NCBI GenBank assembly: GCA_944386415.1
Contig: CALXAY010000001.1
Span: 30,655 to 94,654, forward strand
Length of the DNA stretch: 64,000 nucleotides
Origin: an uncultured Clostridia bacterium
GTDB taxonomy: Bacteria; Bacillota; Clostridia; TANB77; CAG-508
Direction of reading: 5' to 3'
A program made the position numbers and the translations under genes. How positions within the stretch are numbered: position 1 is the first letter of the stretch; every line of letters begins with the position of its first letter. Under the pieces are notes generated by a model. It did not search any database, was not told the DNA's origin, and saw nothing but the letters and a program-made list of their open reading frames with translations. Positions 25,789 through 32,971 of the stretch are shown piece after piece.

Positions 25789-26001
25789 ATGACATATAAA
25801 GAATTTAAAAGTTGGTGCAACGATAGAACCTGCGATGGTTGTTGGGGTATGAAAGAAGCAATAATCTGTATAGGAATAATACAAGAAATTGAAATTATGC
25901 CTTTTTGGAAACGTAATAAAAGGTGGAAAGAATTAGAGAAAGATGTAGTTACAACACTTGTAGAACCTATAAATAAGAAGATAGAGGAAGTGATTAAATG
26001 A
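25789..26001 (+). CDS. Small hypothetical phage protein (70 aa)
   Basis: It starts in the third copy of the GGAGGACAAGCAATGA module. The N-terminus has three Cys with Trp (SWCNDRTCDGCWGM), possibly a metal site, followed by helices. The function is unknown. Confidence 0.5.
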   Translation: MTYKEFKSWCNDRTCDGCWGMKEAIICIGIIQEIEIMPFWKRNKRWKELEKDVVTTLVEPINKKIEEVIK

Positions 26002-26285
26002 CAAAGAAACAAGAAGAAGCAATAAAAATATTAAGTGATAGTAAGATTTTAATGAATATACAAAGAGATACATCCTTATCAATTAGAGTTGCAATAGAAA
26101 CAGTCTTAAATATGCTAAAAGAAAAAGATAAAGAGATAGAAAAGAAAGATAAAATAATAGATTTAATGGCAGAAGTATTTTATAAAAAGTTTAAAGCTGA
26201 ATTGTTACTAGAATATGGATTTGAAAATGAAAAAGATTTAAAACAATATTTTAAAGAAATAGCAGAAAGGAAACGCGAAGAATGA
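25998..26285 (+). CDS. Coiled-coil phage protein (95 aa)
   Basis: It overlaps the previous stop (ATGA). A central coiled coil (LKEKDKEIEKKDKIIDLMAE) is flanked by short helices. This type is very common in Firmicute phages; the role is unknown. Confidence 0.5.
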   Translation: MTKKQEEAIKILSDSKILMNIQRDTSLSIRVAIETVLNMLKEKDKEIEKKDKIIDLMAEVFYKKFKAELLLEYGFENEKDLKQYFKEIAERKREE

Positions 26286-26464
26286 TTGAAGTAGGAGAAT
26301 ATGTAAATGAAAATAGAGTATATAAGATAACAAGTGCTTGTATATATTGCGTAGGAAAAGCAGTGCAAAATAAACTTACCATTAATATTGAAACAATACT
26401 AACCAAAGAACAGTATATGCAGAACTGTTACAAAATACACGAAAACATTTCGGATATTAATTAA
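26282..26464 (+). CDS. Small phage protein (60 aa)
   Basis: It overlaps the previous gene through ATGA. It opens MIEVGEYVNENRVYKIT, a beta-strand pattern seen in small phage proteins of the SH3-like kind. A perfect hairpin begins at its stop codon. Confidence 0.5.
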   Translation: MIEVGEYVNENRVYKITSACIYCVGKAVQNKLTINIETILTKEQYMQNCYKIHENISDIN

Positions 26465-26498
26465 ATACCAGAAGAAAATCAAAAAATGTTCTGGTATT
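26464..26498 (+). promoter_or_regulatory. 10-bp stem-loop before the next ribosome site
   Basis: AATACCAGAA pairs perfectly with TTCTGGTATT around 15 bases. No T run follows; the ribosome site GGAAGGA comes next. It is more likely an mRNA processing or stability element than a terminator. Confidence 0.6.
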
Positions 26499-26515
26499 AG
26501 AAAGGAAGGAAAACG

Positions 26516-26830
26516 ATGATTAAAAAAATAGGCGAACAAACAATAATTGAATTTGGAACTGGAGATATAAATATAATACCAGGTATTTTAATACAAGAAA
26601 AAATAGGAATACTAGGATTCAGGGAACAAAAGCCAAGAAAAATAGGATTAAATAATGGAGATAAAGCACCAGACAGTACAAATGCTTTTGAAATATTAAT
26701 GCAATTTAATAAAACAGAAAGTATTGATGTATTAATACATGCTTTAAAACAAACTAAAGAAATGATGAAAAGAAGAGAAAAAATAGTTGATACAGTAGAA
26801 AGGAAGGAAGAAAAATGGGACAAAGATTAA
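26516..26830 (+). CDS. Hypothetical phage protein (104 aa)
   Basis: The N-terminal half appears beta-rich (EQTIIEFGTGDINIIPGILIQEKIGILGF); the C-terminal half is helical and basic (LKQTKEMMKRREKIV). Its end overlaps the next start by 16 bases. It is not recognised. Confidence 0.5.
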   Translation: MIKKIGEQTIIEFGTGDINIIPGILIQEKIGILGFREQKPRKIGLNNGDKAPDSTNAFEILMQFNKTESIDVLIHALKQTKEMMKRREKIVDTVERKEEKWDKD

Positions 26831-27423
26831 ATATAGAAATAGTAAAAAATGGAGAAGTATTAGCTAATAGTTATTATCATTGGGACGCTTTTTCTAATGT
26901 TGCTATAAATTTAGCAATCAAAATAATTAATAATTTTGATTATATCAAAAGATGTAATGTTGAAGAATATATTGAAAATAAAGATTTATTATTTGCAATA
27001 AGACTTTTAGAAGAAACGGGAGCAGGAATAAGTAATATAGACAATGCAAGAAAACTATTAAAGGATAAGACTAATAATCTTAAATTAAAAAAATGTGAAG
27101 GACGAAACGAAGGAATAATCGGAATCACAAAAGAGGATATTGAGGAAACAAGATACTGGGAAGAAGGAAGAGTATCAATTGATATTGAAAAGAAAACGGT
27201 AGATTTTAATGTAATAAATGAATATACAGTAGAAGAATTAAAAGAAGATTATGATGAAGAAGATATAAAAGAAATGAACATAAAAGAAATAAATAGAGAT
27301 TTTAAAAATATATCATTTGAAGATATTTTTGAATTAAAAGCATTTATTGATAAAGCTAATTATAACGAAGAATATTATTTCTATAACAAGAAAGATGATA
27401 AATATGTATTTTTAATTCAATAA
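26815..27423 (+). CDS. Conserved phage protein of unknown function (202 aa)
   Basis: The opening MGQRLNIEIVKNGEVLANSYYHWDAF and the later EETRYWEEGRVSIDI match a protein widely found in Firmicute phages. It is an alpha/beta protein with an acidic middle (EELKEDYDEEDIKEM). The acidic surface could mimic nucleic acid, but no function is established. Confidence 0.6.
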   Translation: MGQRLNIEIVKNGEVLANSYYHWDAFSNVAINLAIKIINNFDYIKRCNVEEYIENKDLLFAIRLLEETGAGISNIDNARKLLKDKTNNLKLKKCEGRNEGIIGITKEDIEETRYWEEGRVSIDIEKKTVDFNVINEYTVEELKEDYDEEDIKEMNIKEINRDFKNISFEDIFELKAFIDKANYNEEYYFYNKKDDKYVFLIQ

Positions 27424-27442
27424 AGAAAGTAGAGGAAGAAAG

Positions 27443-27718
27443 ATGAAAGATATATTTAAAGTATTAGAACAAATAAAAGAAGCTTTAGGAGAAGATAATG
27501 AATATAGCGAAATAAAAGCAGGAATTGATGATATAGAATACAGCTTAAGATTTAAAGCACCAGAAGAAGATACATGGAACTATGTATACGATAGATTAAT
27601 AGTGGATTTTATACCACCAAACACGGAAATAGATTATAAAGTATTATCAATATGGACAACGAAATCAGTAGCAGAATTAAAGGAGTATGCTTTAATAATA
27701 GGAGAGGAAGGAGAATAA
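27443..27718 (+). CDS. Hypothetical phage protein (91 aa)
   Basis: An acidic protein of alternating helix and strand (EIKAGIDDIEYSLRFKAPEEDTWNYVYDRLIV). The ribosome site is GAGGAAG. It is not recognised. Confidence 0.45.
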   Translation: MKDIFKVLEQIKEALGEDNEYSEIKAGIDDIEYSLRFKAPEEDTWNYVYDRLIVDFIPPNTEIDYKVLSIWTTKSVAELKEYALIIGEEGE

Positions 27719-27720
27719 AG

Positions 27721-27885
27721 ATGATTAGAATATTAAAAGCATTATTAAAAACAATAGTAGTCGTTTTAGCAATAGCTGTATTTATATTTCTAGGAAACAA
27801 GTTTCCTGCCTTATTAGCAACTTTGCTAATAATTATCATGATAATATATTTATTTTTTACTTTTTATGAGAGTGAGGAGGAATAG
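27721..27885 (+). CDS. Small membrane protein (54 aa)
   Basis: The ATG at 27721 follows GGAAGGAG. Two transmembrane helices (residues about 8-26 and 29-48) are joined by a short GNKF turn, and the tail is acidic. It resembles a holin in size, but lies in the early accessory region, so a membrane role during takeover is as likely. Confidence 0.55.
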   Translation: MIRILKALLKTIVVVLAIAVFIFLGNKFPALLATLLIIIMIIYLFFTFYESEEE

Positions 27886-27888
27886 CTA

Positions 27889-28173
27889 ATGAATAAAGAA
27901 GAAATAGAAAAAGCAAAATGTCATTTAGAATGGCTATTAGATAATGGAATATTAGCAAGTGAAGATGAACCACATATAGAAAATATATTAAAATACATAC
28001 AACACTTAGAGCAAAAATCAGAGACATTAGATAAAGTAACAGAACTTGCAACCAAAATAGCAACAGAAAATGCAGAAAAATACAATTCCGAAAATCAAAA
28101 AGAAGTAGATTTTTCTGAGTGGAATTTAGCTCTAGAAATATTAAATATTATAGAAGGAGATGAAAAACAATGA
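27889..28173 (+). CDS. Helical phage protein (94 aa)
   Basis: Mostly charged helix (EEIEKAKCHLEWLLDNGIL, EPHIENILKYIQHLEQKS). GAGGAGG precedes the start and the stop overlaps the next ATG. The function is unknown. Confidence 0.5.
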   Translation: MNKEEIEKAKCHLEWLLDNGILASEDEPHIENILKYIQHLEQKSETLDKVTELATKIATENAEKYNSENQKEVDFSEWNLALEILNIIEGDEKQ

Positions 28174-28586
28174 AACTATTTAGATTTATGAGTTTAGGAG
28201 AGTTCCAGAAATACTGTAATGGAGAAATATTAATAAACAATACAGATCATAACAAAGATAGAAATAAAAAAACCGCTTCTGTTGGATTTTGCTTTTTCAA
28301 TTATGCTGATTTTGAACCAGAAAAAATATTACATAGTATAACTGGTATTGCAAATACAAGTATATGTGTTATATTTGAAACAAAAAGAGAAAATGTAATG
28401 AAAAGCTGGGGTAGATATTCAAGAACAATTAATGAATATCCTCCTATAAGAGAATCATTTATAGCAAAAGAATATTGCACACCTAAATATAGCAAAGACA
28501 CATTTAATGTATTACGATGGACTATACCAGATTGGTTTAGCGATAAATGGGAATGGAAAGAAGGTGGAGAAATAAATGGCAAGTAG
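28170..28586 (+). CDS. Conserved phage protein, possible ART-like fold (138 aa)
   Basis: The pattern MKLFRFMSLGEFQKYCNGEILINNTDHNKD ... SVGFCFFNYADFEPEKILH recurs in many Firmicute phages. The R-F-M-S opening and the SVGFCF strand recall small ADP-ribosyltransferase-like domains, but catalytic residues cannot be assigned with confidence. An effect on a host target is conceivable. Confidence 0.5.
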   Translation: MKLFRFMSLGEFQKYCNGEILINNTDHNKDRNKKTASVGFCFFNYADFEPEKILHSITGIANTSICVIFETKRENVMKSWGRYSRTINEYPPIRESFIAKEYCTPKYSKDTFNVLRWTIPDWFSDKWEWKEGGEINGK

Positions 28587-28749
28587 AAAACCACTTGTGG
28601 AATGGGAGATGGACAAAGGAGTAGAATTACGTAAAAGAAAATTTAAATATAATACTTTTACAGAGCGAGAATACAAAAACTTAATTAGAAAGAATTACAT
28701 AATCATAAAAACAGAAAAAGGACTAAAATATTTAGAAGAAGAAATATAA
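28576..28749 (+). CDS. Small basic protein (57 aa)
   Basis: It starts inside the end of the previous gene, with GGTGGAG upstream. It is strongly basic (GVELRKRKFKYNTFTEREYK) with a helical C-terminus, like a small DNA- or RNA-binding protein. It is not recognised. Confidence 0.5.
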   Translation: MASRKPLVEWEMDKGVELRKRKFKYNTFTEREYKNLIRKNYIIIKTEKGLKYLEEEI

Positions 28750-28763
28750 ATGGAGGTAATACA

Positions 28764-29084
28764 ATGATAAAGAAAAAATTACCTAAAGAAGTTAAGAAAT
28801 ACTATGAGAGAGAGCTACGTCAGTATTGGTCAAACAAGAATAAATTAAAATACATAGAGAAAATGAATACCAAAACAGCCTTATTTTTAACAGAGAGGAT
28901 ACACTGCATAGAAACAGTAATAAGTAGACTAGATGATTTTGAAAAAGAGGTATTTAATTTAATTTTTAGAGATAATATGAGTTGGCTATATTGCAAAAAT
29001 ATTAAAAATATCAGTAAAACAACTTATTATAACATCTTAAACAAGTGTATTTATATGCTTGCAGAAGAAACTGGAGAAATATAG
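28764..29084 (+). CDS. ArpU/sigma-like late regulator (106 aa)
   Basis: The C-terminal 50 residues contain a sigma-70 region 4-like HTH (FEKEVFNLIFRDNMSWLYCKNIKNISKTTYYNILNKCI), and the N-terminal part is a helical segment with an RIHCIE stretch. It is the last gene before the strong terminator that divides early from late genes, where ArpU/RinA-type activators of late transcription are usually found. It probably switches on the terminase and structural genes. Confidence 0.65.
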   Translation: MIKKKLPKEVKKYYERELRQYWSNKNKLKYIEKMNTKTALFLTERIHCIETVISRLDDFEKEVFNLIFRDNMSWLYCKNIKNISKTTYYNILNKCIYMLAEETGEI

Positions 29085-29216
29085 ATGGAAAAAATAAAGA
29101 AAAATTACTCTAGTAAATATGTTAAAATAAATATGAATTGTATAACCCTATACATTTCAATTTGCTTTTTGTTTGGTGGCTGGGAGAAATCCCAGTCTTT
29201 TTTGTGGAAAAAATAA
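29085..29216 (+). CDS. Possible small ORF over the early terminator (43 aa)
   Basis: ATG 29085 follows the regulator stop directly, with GGAG 8 bases upstream. It encodes one hydrophobic segment (CITLYISICFLFGGW), but its last codons lie in the terminator hairpin. It may be translated, but could equally be chance. Confidence 0.25.
   Translation: MEKIKKNYSSKYVKINMNCITLYISICFLFGGWEKSQSFLWKK
29178..29203 (+). terminator. Strong terminator ending the early region
   Basis: CTGGGA and TCCCAG, extended to 8 bp, close a GAAA tetraloop and are followed by TTTTTT. It separates the early operon from the late genes. Confidence 0.9.
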
Positions 29217-29507
29217 GGAAAACTAACATTACCTTTTGTGATACAATTAAGATGTGCTAATAATAAGAACATGGTTATTCCCCAATTCTTAAGTGTTAGA
29301 AAATTCATTTTTAACTTTTGTTATTACTAGGGTAACAAAAATCTTCCTTTTACAAATGTAGCAATCCTAGTTAAGCTATATTTTAGTTGTAATATAAATA
29401 GTATATAAGACATATTTGTTTTTTTCCATCTCCTTTAATTGGAATTAATCGGTTTTTATTTTTTCAAATATGTCTTATATAGTGTTTATATAGAAAGGAT
29501 AGGACTA
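29217..29507 (+). other. Non-coding early/late boundary region
   Basis: About 290 bases without a convincing gene. It contains the 17-bp inverted repeat and no clear consensus promoter, as expected if late transcription needs the phage activator encoded just upstream. The motif ATGTCTTATATAGT (29470-29483) recurs in shortened form at 30104-30116, before the structured RNA. Confidence 0.6.
29402..29481. repeat. 17-bp perfect inverted repeat around a 46-nt loop
   Basis: TATATAAGACATATTTG (29402-29418) is the exact reverse complement of 29465-29481. The loop contains CATCTCCTTT (29427-29436), which in RNA would pair with a Shine-Dalgarno sequence. It lies 27 bases before the start of the zinc-protease gene. 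It could be a binding site pair for the late activator, or a stable RNA hairpin. Confidence 0.85.
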
Positions 29508-29846
29508 ATGGAATTTAAAATAAATAATAGAACTTGGAAAATAGAAGAATTAAGTCAAGAAGAAATAAAAGCTGAAATGAAAAAGCATTATGATAAACCA
29601 GATGAAGATGGAAGATACTTTGGAATTACATATGCTGACATGCAAACTATTTACATTGATAAGGATCTATGTACAGAACAAAAAAGAACTACTTTATTAC
29701 ACGAATTAATGCATTGTTATCTAGAAACATATGTAACACATATAAATGGAACAACTTATTCAACTGAAGATTTATGCGACATTGCTTCTTACTCACATGA
29801 TATTGTTGGAGAAATAATAAATAAATATTTTAAAGAGGTAAAATAA
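29508..29846 (+). CDS. Zinc metallopeptidase-like protein (112 aa)
   Basis: The ATG at 29508 follows AAAGGAT; upstream codons of the ORF lie in the inverted repeat. H65-E66-L-M-H69 (TTLLHELMHCYLE) is a zincin HExxH motif, with a downstream acidic/His segment (DIASYSHDIVGE) that may give the third ligand. It is short for a protease and has no other recognised domain. It resembles small phage metallopeptidases encoded near terminase genes. The substrate is unknown. Confidence 0.65.
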   Translation: MEFKINNRTWKIEELSQEEIKAEMKKHYDKPDEDGRYFGITYADMQTIYIDKDLCTEQKRTTLLHELMHCYLETYVTHINGTTYSTEDLCDIASYSHDIVGEIINKYFKEVK

Positions 29847-30049
29847 TGAAAACTATAAAATACATGATATTCTTTATTAAAGAAAGTCCAAAATTTATGG
29901 GAGATAGTTTAATAAAATTAATCTTACATAAACATTTTTTTAAGACAATGAAGATTTATATCAGAAATATGAAAACTTGGGATAAAAATATAAAGAAGCA
30001 TGGAGTAGACGCAACATATTGCATGCTAAATAGAAATATAGAAATGTAG
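29846..30049 (+). CDS. Small basic phage protein (67 aa)
   Basis: The ATG overlaps the previous stop (TAATG), with GAGG upstream. The N-terminus is hydrophobic (TIKYMIFFIK) and the rest is basic with many His and Lys residues (LHKHFFKTMKIYIRNMK). It is the last clear gene before the non-coding RNA region. The function is unknown. Confidence 0.5.
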   Translation: MKTIKYMIFFIKESPKFMGDSLIKLILHKHFFKTMKIYIRNMKTWDKNIKKHGVDATYCMLNRNIEM

Positions 30050-30059
30050 GAGGAAGAAA

Positions 30060-30101
30060 ATGGAGCAAGGAATTGAAAGAATAGATTTTAACAATTACTA
30101 A
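30060..30101 (+). CDS. 13-codon ORF with strong ribosome site
   Basis: AGGAGG lies 7 bases before an ATG that opens only MEQGIERIDFNNY. It may be a leader ORF, or the start of a gene cut off when the structured RNA region was inserted. Confidence 0.25.
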   Translation: MEQGIERIDFNNY

Positions 30102-30550
30102 CTATGTCTATATAGTTAAAGGATTATAAAATAAATTGTGTAGTGGTGGAATAGACATATCTAGTTTGATATTAGATATGGTAAAACTAAACGGCTTTAT
30201 CTTAGACATAATTAGATTTTGCTGAATAGTAATAGTAGACACTCTTAAAACCAACCCCATTTGTGACATTGTGGGCTCATTCAAGGAAAGCTGTTGTTGG
30301 TTATCTGAAGGCTTTCATATAAGGTGCAAATCCTTATCTACACAGGCTACTAGACTGGAACTGCACTGCTAGTAGGCGAAAAGCGAAAGCTGTTATAAGC
30401 CTGCGTATACTAGTTAGCAATAGCATTTCCAGATAATGATTAATATATACTAGGTAATATTAATAATAATTTTATTAAATTAGAATACTTATTTATTATC
30501 CTTTTTGTAGAATACATATTCCTATTCTCTTTCCTAGTGAGAGAATAATT
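30100..30550 (+). ncRNA. Large structured RNA candidate with two pseudoknots and a tRNA-like domain
   Basis: There is no gene in this stretch. Visible pairings: TGTGTAG (30137-30143) with CTACACA (30338-30344); hairpin CATATCTA/TAGATATG (30156-30180); AACCAAC (30249) with GTTGGTT (30296), enclosing CCCAT/GTGGG; a T-arm-like hairpin TAAGG-TGCAAAT-CCTTA (30320-30336); CAGGCT (30343) with AGCCTG (30398); CTACTAG/CTAGTAG (30347-30375), whose loop CTGGAA (30355) pairs with TTCCAG (30427); TATTCTCT/AGAGAATA (30523-30547), whose loop CCTAGT (30533) pairs with ACTAGG (30449). The density of such pairings, with a tRNA-like element downstream, recalls large ornate phage RNAs of the ROOL or GOLLD type. 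Membership is not shown. The ends are approximate. Confidence 0.6.
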
Positions 30551-30554
30551 ATAC

Positions 30555-30629
30555 GTTTGTTTAGTTTATATAGTAAAACAACAGTCTCCAAAACTGTAAA
30601 AGGTAGTGCAAGTCTATCAACATTCGCCA
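30555..30629 (+). tRNA. tRNA-Trp-like element, anticodon CCA, with encoded CCA end
   Basis: The layout fits a 75-nt tRNA. The D-stem is GTTT/AAAC with an 8-nt loop that lacks the usual GG. The anticodon stem ACAGT/ACTGT holds the loop CTCCAAA, so the anticodon is CCA. The variable region has 4 nt, and the T-stem GGTAG/CTATC has the loop TGCAAGT. The 3' strand AACATTC is followed by G and an encoded CCA. The 5' acceptor strand GTTTGTT gives 5 of 7 pairs (T-T at 2-71 and 3-70). It is either a diverged phage tRNA or a tRNA mimic. Confidence 0.5.
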
Positions 30630-30653
30630 AAAAAGAAAGCAAGGTGCTACTAT

Positions 30654-31142
30654 ATGATAGGTGAAAAAAGAAAAGCAGGAAGAAAAAGCAAATATGAAAC
30701 ACATGTACAACCAAGGCTTTTAGAAATTGCAGCTTGGTGTAGAGATGGTTTAACAGACAAAGAAATATGCGAAAAATTAGGAATAAGCCAAGATAGTTTT
30801 TATGTATATAAGAACAAATACAGCGAATTTTCCGACACCTTAAAAGAAACAAAGGAAATAGCTGATATAAAAGTAGAAAATAGTTTAAATAAAAATGCAA
30901 ATGGATATGACTACATAGAAGAAACAGTAGTTATGAAAAAGGAAGTAATATATAAAGACGGAAAAAGAGTAAAAGAAGTAACATATCCAGAAGTAGTACC
31001 ATTGACAAAACATAAAGAAGCAGAAACAAGAGCACAAATGTTTTGGCTACAAAATAGAAAACCTGATAAATGGAGAAATCAAGCACAAGTAGAATTAAAA
31101 GTAAGCAAGTTGGAGGATATCCTAAATGGTAATAACAGCTAA
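30654..31142 (+). CDS. terS: Terminase small subunit (162 aa)
   Basis: The ATG at 30654 follows AAGGTG; an upstream in-frame ATG lies inside the tRNA-like element and is rejected. The N-terminal HTH (LTDKEICEKLGISQDSFYVYKNKY) and the helical segment after it (KVENSLNKNANGYDY) match phage terminase small subunits. It overlaps the TerL start by 17 bases. It would recognise the packaging site and hand DNA to TerL. Confidence 0.85.
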   Translation: MIGEKRKAGRKSKYETHVQPRLLEIAAWCRDGLTDKEICEKLGISQDSFYVYKNKYSEFSDTLKETKEIADIKVENSLNKNANGYDYIEETVVMKKEVIYKDGKRVKEVTYPEVVPLTKHKEAETRAQMFWLQNRKPDKWRNQAQVELKVSKLEDILNGNNS

Positions 31143-32970
31143 GCAAGTTATAGAAAAAAGAAAAGAACTTTGGAAAGAATATAAAGACCCAAATAAAGAT
31201 TTTGAATTTGTTTATGCAGTAGCAAAAGAATTAATGAGTAATATGCAATTATTAAAAGAAGTAATAGAAAGACCAGAACTTTTAATTGAAATGACTTTTA
31301 ACATAGTGGATAAAGAAAAAAGCACAGTTCCATTTTTTCTAAATGATGTTCAACATAGTTTTATAGATTTATTAAATGAAAGTATAGAAAAACATAGACA
31401 AGGTAAGTTATTACATTTAAGATTTTTAGTTCTTAAAGGAAGACAACAAGGTTTTACGTCTGTTATCACTGCTTATCAATTAGCTAATACATTAATAAAG
31501 AAGAATTTTACTGGTTTTACTCTTGCAGATACAGCAGATAACGTAAGAGCAATTTTCCAGGATAAAGCTAAATATGTATATAATCAATTACCAGATATAC
31601 TAAAACCTACTGAAAAATATAACAGTAAAACTGAAATGTTCTTTGAAAACTTAAATAGTTCTTGGAGAATAAATGTAGCAACAGACCAAGTAGGAAGGTC
31701 AAGAACAATAAACTTCTTCCATGGAAGTGAAGCGGCTTTCTGGAATTGTTTAATATCTGCTACTCAAAGTTCTTTAGGAGAAGCATTAACAAAAGACAGC
31801 ATACAGATATTAGAAAGTACAGCAAATGGTTTTAATGAATTTAAAGACCTATGGGATAGTGGCGAGTGGATAAATTGTTTTTATGAGTGGTGGAGAACAC
31901 AAGAATATAGAGACAATTTTGAAAGCTTAGAAATTAAAAAACAATTTTCTAATAATATAGAAAATAAAGAAGATTGGATATGGCAACGTTTAAAATGGCT
32001 TAAACATAGCATAAAATTAAAAGACGAACAATTGTATTGGTATTATAACAAATATAGAAATTATTTAAATAAAGACCTAATAAAACAAGAGTATCCTTGT
32101 ATACCAGAAGAGGCATTTTTAAATAGTGGTAATTGTGTATTTAATACGGAAATATTAACCCAAAGAAAAGTTGAACTTCAAGAATTATATAAAGAAAAAC
32201 CATATATACAAGGCTTTTTCAAGTTTAGATGGAATGATGAAGAAGCTAAAGATTATATACTAAATAGTTCTATAGAGTTTGAAAAAAGCCCTATGGGTAT
32301 GATAAAAATATATGATAAACCAAAAACTTATGGATTTTATGTTCTAGGTGGAGATACAGCAGGAGATGGGAGCGACTTTAATGCAGGAACAATGATTGAT
32401 AATACAATAGGGAAAAGAGTTGCTACACTACATACAAAATCAGACCCAGACATATATACTTATCAAATGTATTGCTTAGGAATTTATTATAATAAAGCAT
32501 TAGTAAGTATAGAAGTAAATTTCAACTTATTCCCAGTTATAGAGCTTCAAAGGCTTAAATATCCTCATCAATATATAAGAGAAGAATACGACAATATATC
32601 TAGAAAAATGCAACAAAAATTTGGTTGGAAAACAGATAGAAATACAAGACCTAAAATAATAAGTGAAGAGCAAAGTATTGTAAAAGACCACCCAGAATTA
32701 TTTACTGATATAGATACTATAGGAGAAATGCTAACATTTATATATGATGAAGATATGAGACCAGACGCAACAGAAGGAAAGCATGATGATTTATTATTTA
32801 GTGATATGATTGCACAAGCTACAAGGTGGCAACAAGGAATAGAAAAGATACAACCAAAAACATTAGAAGGCTTTTTCACAAAAACTGAATTAGAAGATTT
32901 AGGATATAAGCAAATAGCAAATGTTACTACAGTTAAAAGTAAGCCTGTAAGTAGCAGAAGGAGAAGATAG
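31126..32970 (+). CDS. terL: Terminase large subunit (614 aa)
   Basis: The ATPase half has the phage-type nucleotide-binding motif G105RQQGFTS112, after the usual ndvQ-type segment (FFLNDVQHSFIDLL), and a Walker B-like stretch at about 198-207 (FFHGSEAAFW). The nuclease half has the first acidic residue of an RNase H-like fold at D410 (GGDTAGDGSDF) and late acidic residues at D554-D555 (KHDDLLF). The length is typical. It packages DNA into the prohead. Confidence 0.95.
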   Translation: MVITAKQVIEKRKELWKEYKDPNKDFEFVYAVAKELMSNMQLLKEVIERPELLIEMTFNIVDKEKSTVPFFLNDVQHSFIDLLNESIEKHRQGKLLHLRFLVLKGRQQGFTSVITAYQLANTLIKKNFTGFTLADTADNVRAIFQDKAKYVYNQLPDILKPTEKYNSKTEMFFENLNSSWRINVATDQVGRSRTINFFHGSEAAFWNCLISATQSSLGEALTKDSIQILESTANGFNEFKDLWDSGEWINCFYEWWRTQEYRDNFESLEIKKQFSNNIENKEDWIWQRLKWLKHSIKLKDEQLYWYYNKYRNYLNKDLIKQEYPCIPEEAFLNSGNCVFNTEILTQRKVELQELYKEKPYIQGFFKFRWNDEEAKDYILNSSIEFEKSPMGMIKIYDKPKTYGFYVLGGDTAGDGSDFNAGTMIDNTIGKRVATLHTKSDPDIYTYQMYCLGIYYNKALVSIEVNFNLFPVIELQRLKYPHQYIREEYDNISRKMQQKFGWKTDRNTRPKIISEEQSIVKDHPELFTDIDTIGEMLTFIYDEDMRPDATEGKHDDLLFSDMIAQATRWQQGIEKIQPKTLEGFFTKTELEDLGYKQIANVTTVKSKPVSSRRRR

Positions 32971-32971
32971 T

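Larger units (their letters stand above)
25310..25792 (+). repeat. Three identical 16-nt ribosome-site/start modules
   Basis: GGAGGACAAGCAATGA occurs at 25310-25325, 25459-25474 and 25777-25792. Each copy carries the Shine-Dalgarno site and start codon of a small gene; the first two also encode the last residues (EDKQ) and stop of the upstream gene. It points to duplication of gene cassettes, or to recombination between them. Confidence 0.85.

Noticed and set aside
30137-30344. Canonical tRNA-Leu or tRNA-Ser interrupted by a group I intron
   Set aside because: Acceptor and T-arm fit, but the 9-nt loop of the 8-bp hairpin gives no valid anticodon for Leu, no group I core sequence was recognised, and the insert of about 135 nt is too short. 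It is treated as a tRNA-like domain of a larger RNA.
30100-30630. tmRNA (ssrA)
   Set aside because: There is no alanine-type acceptor with G-U pair at matching 5' and 3' ends of the whole region, and no tag reading frame was found; the T-arm lies in the middle rather than at the 3' end.
30496-30900. 134-aa minus-strand ORF over the tRNA-like element and terS
   Set aside because: It lies antisense to terS with a low-complexity Leu/Phe/Tyr composition typical of shadow frames, and no ribosome site was seen.
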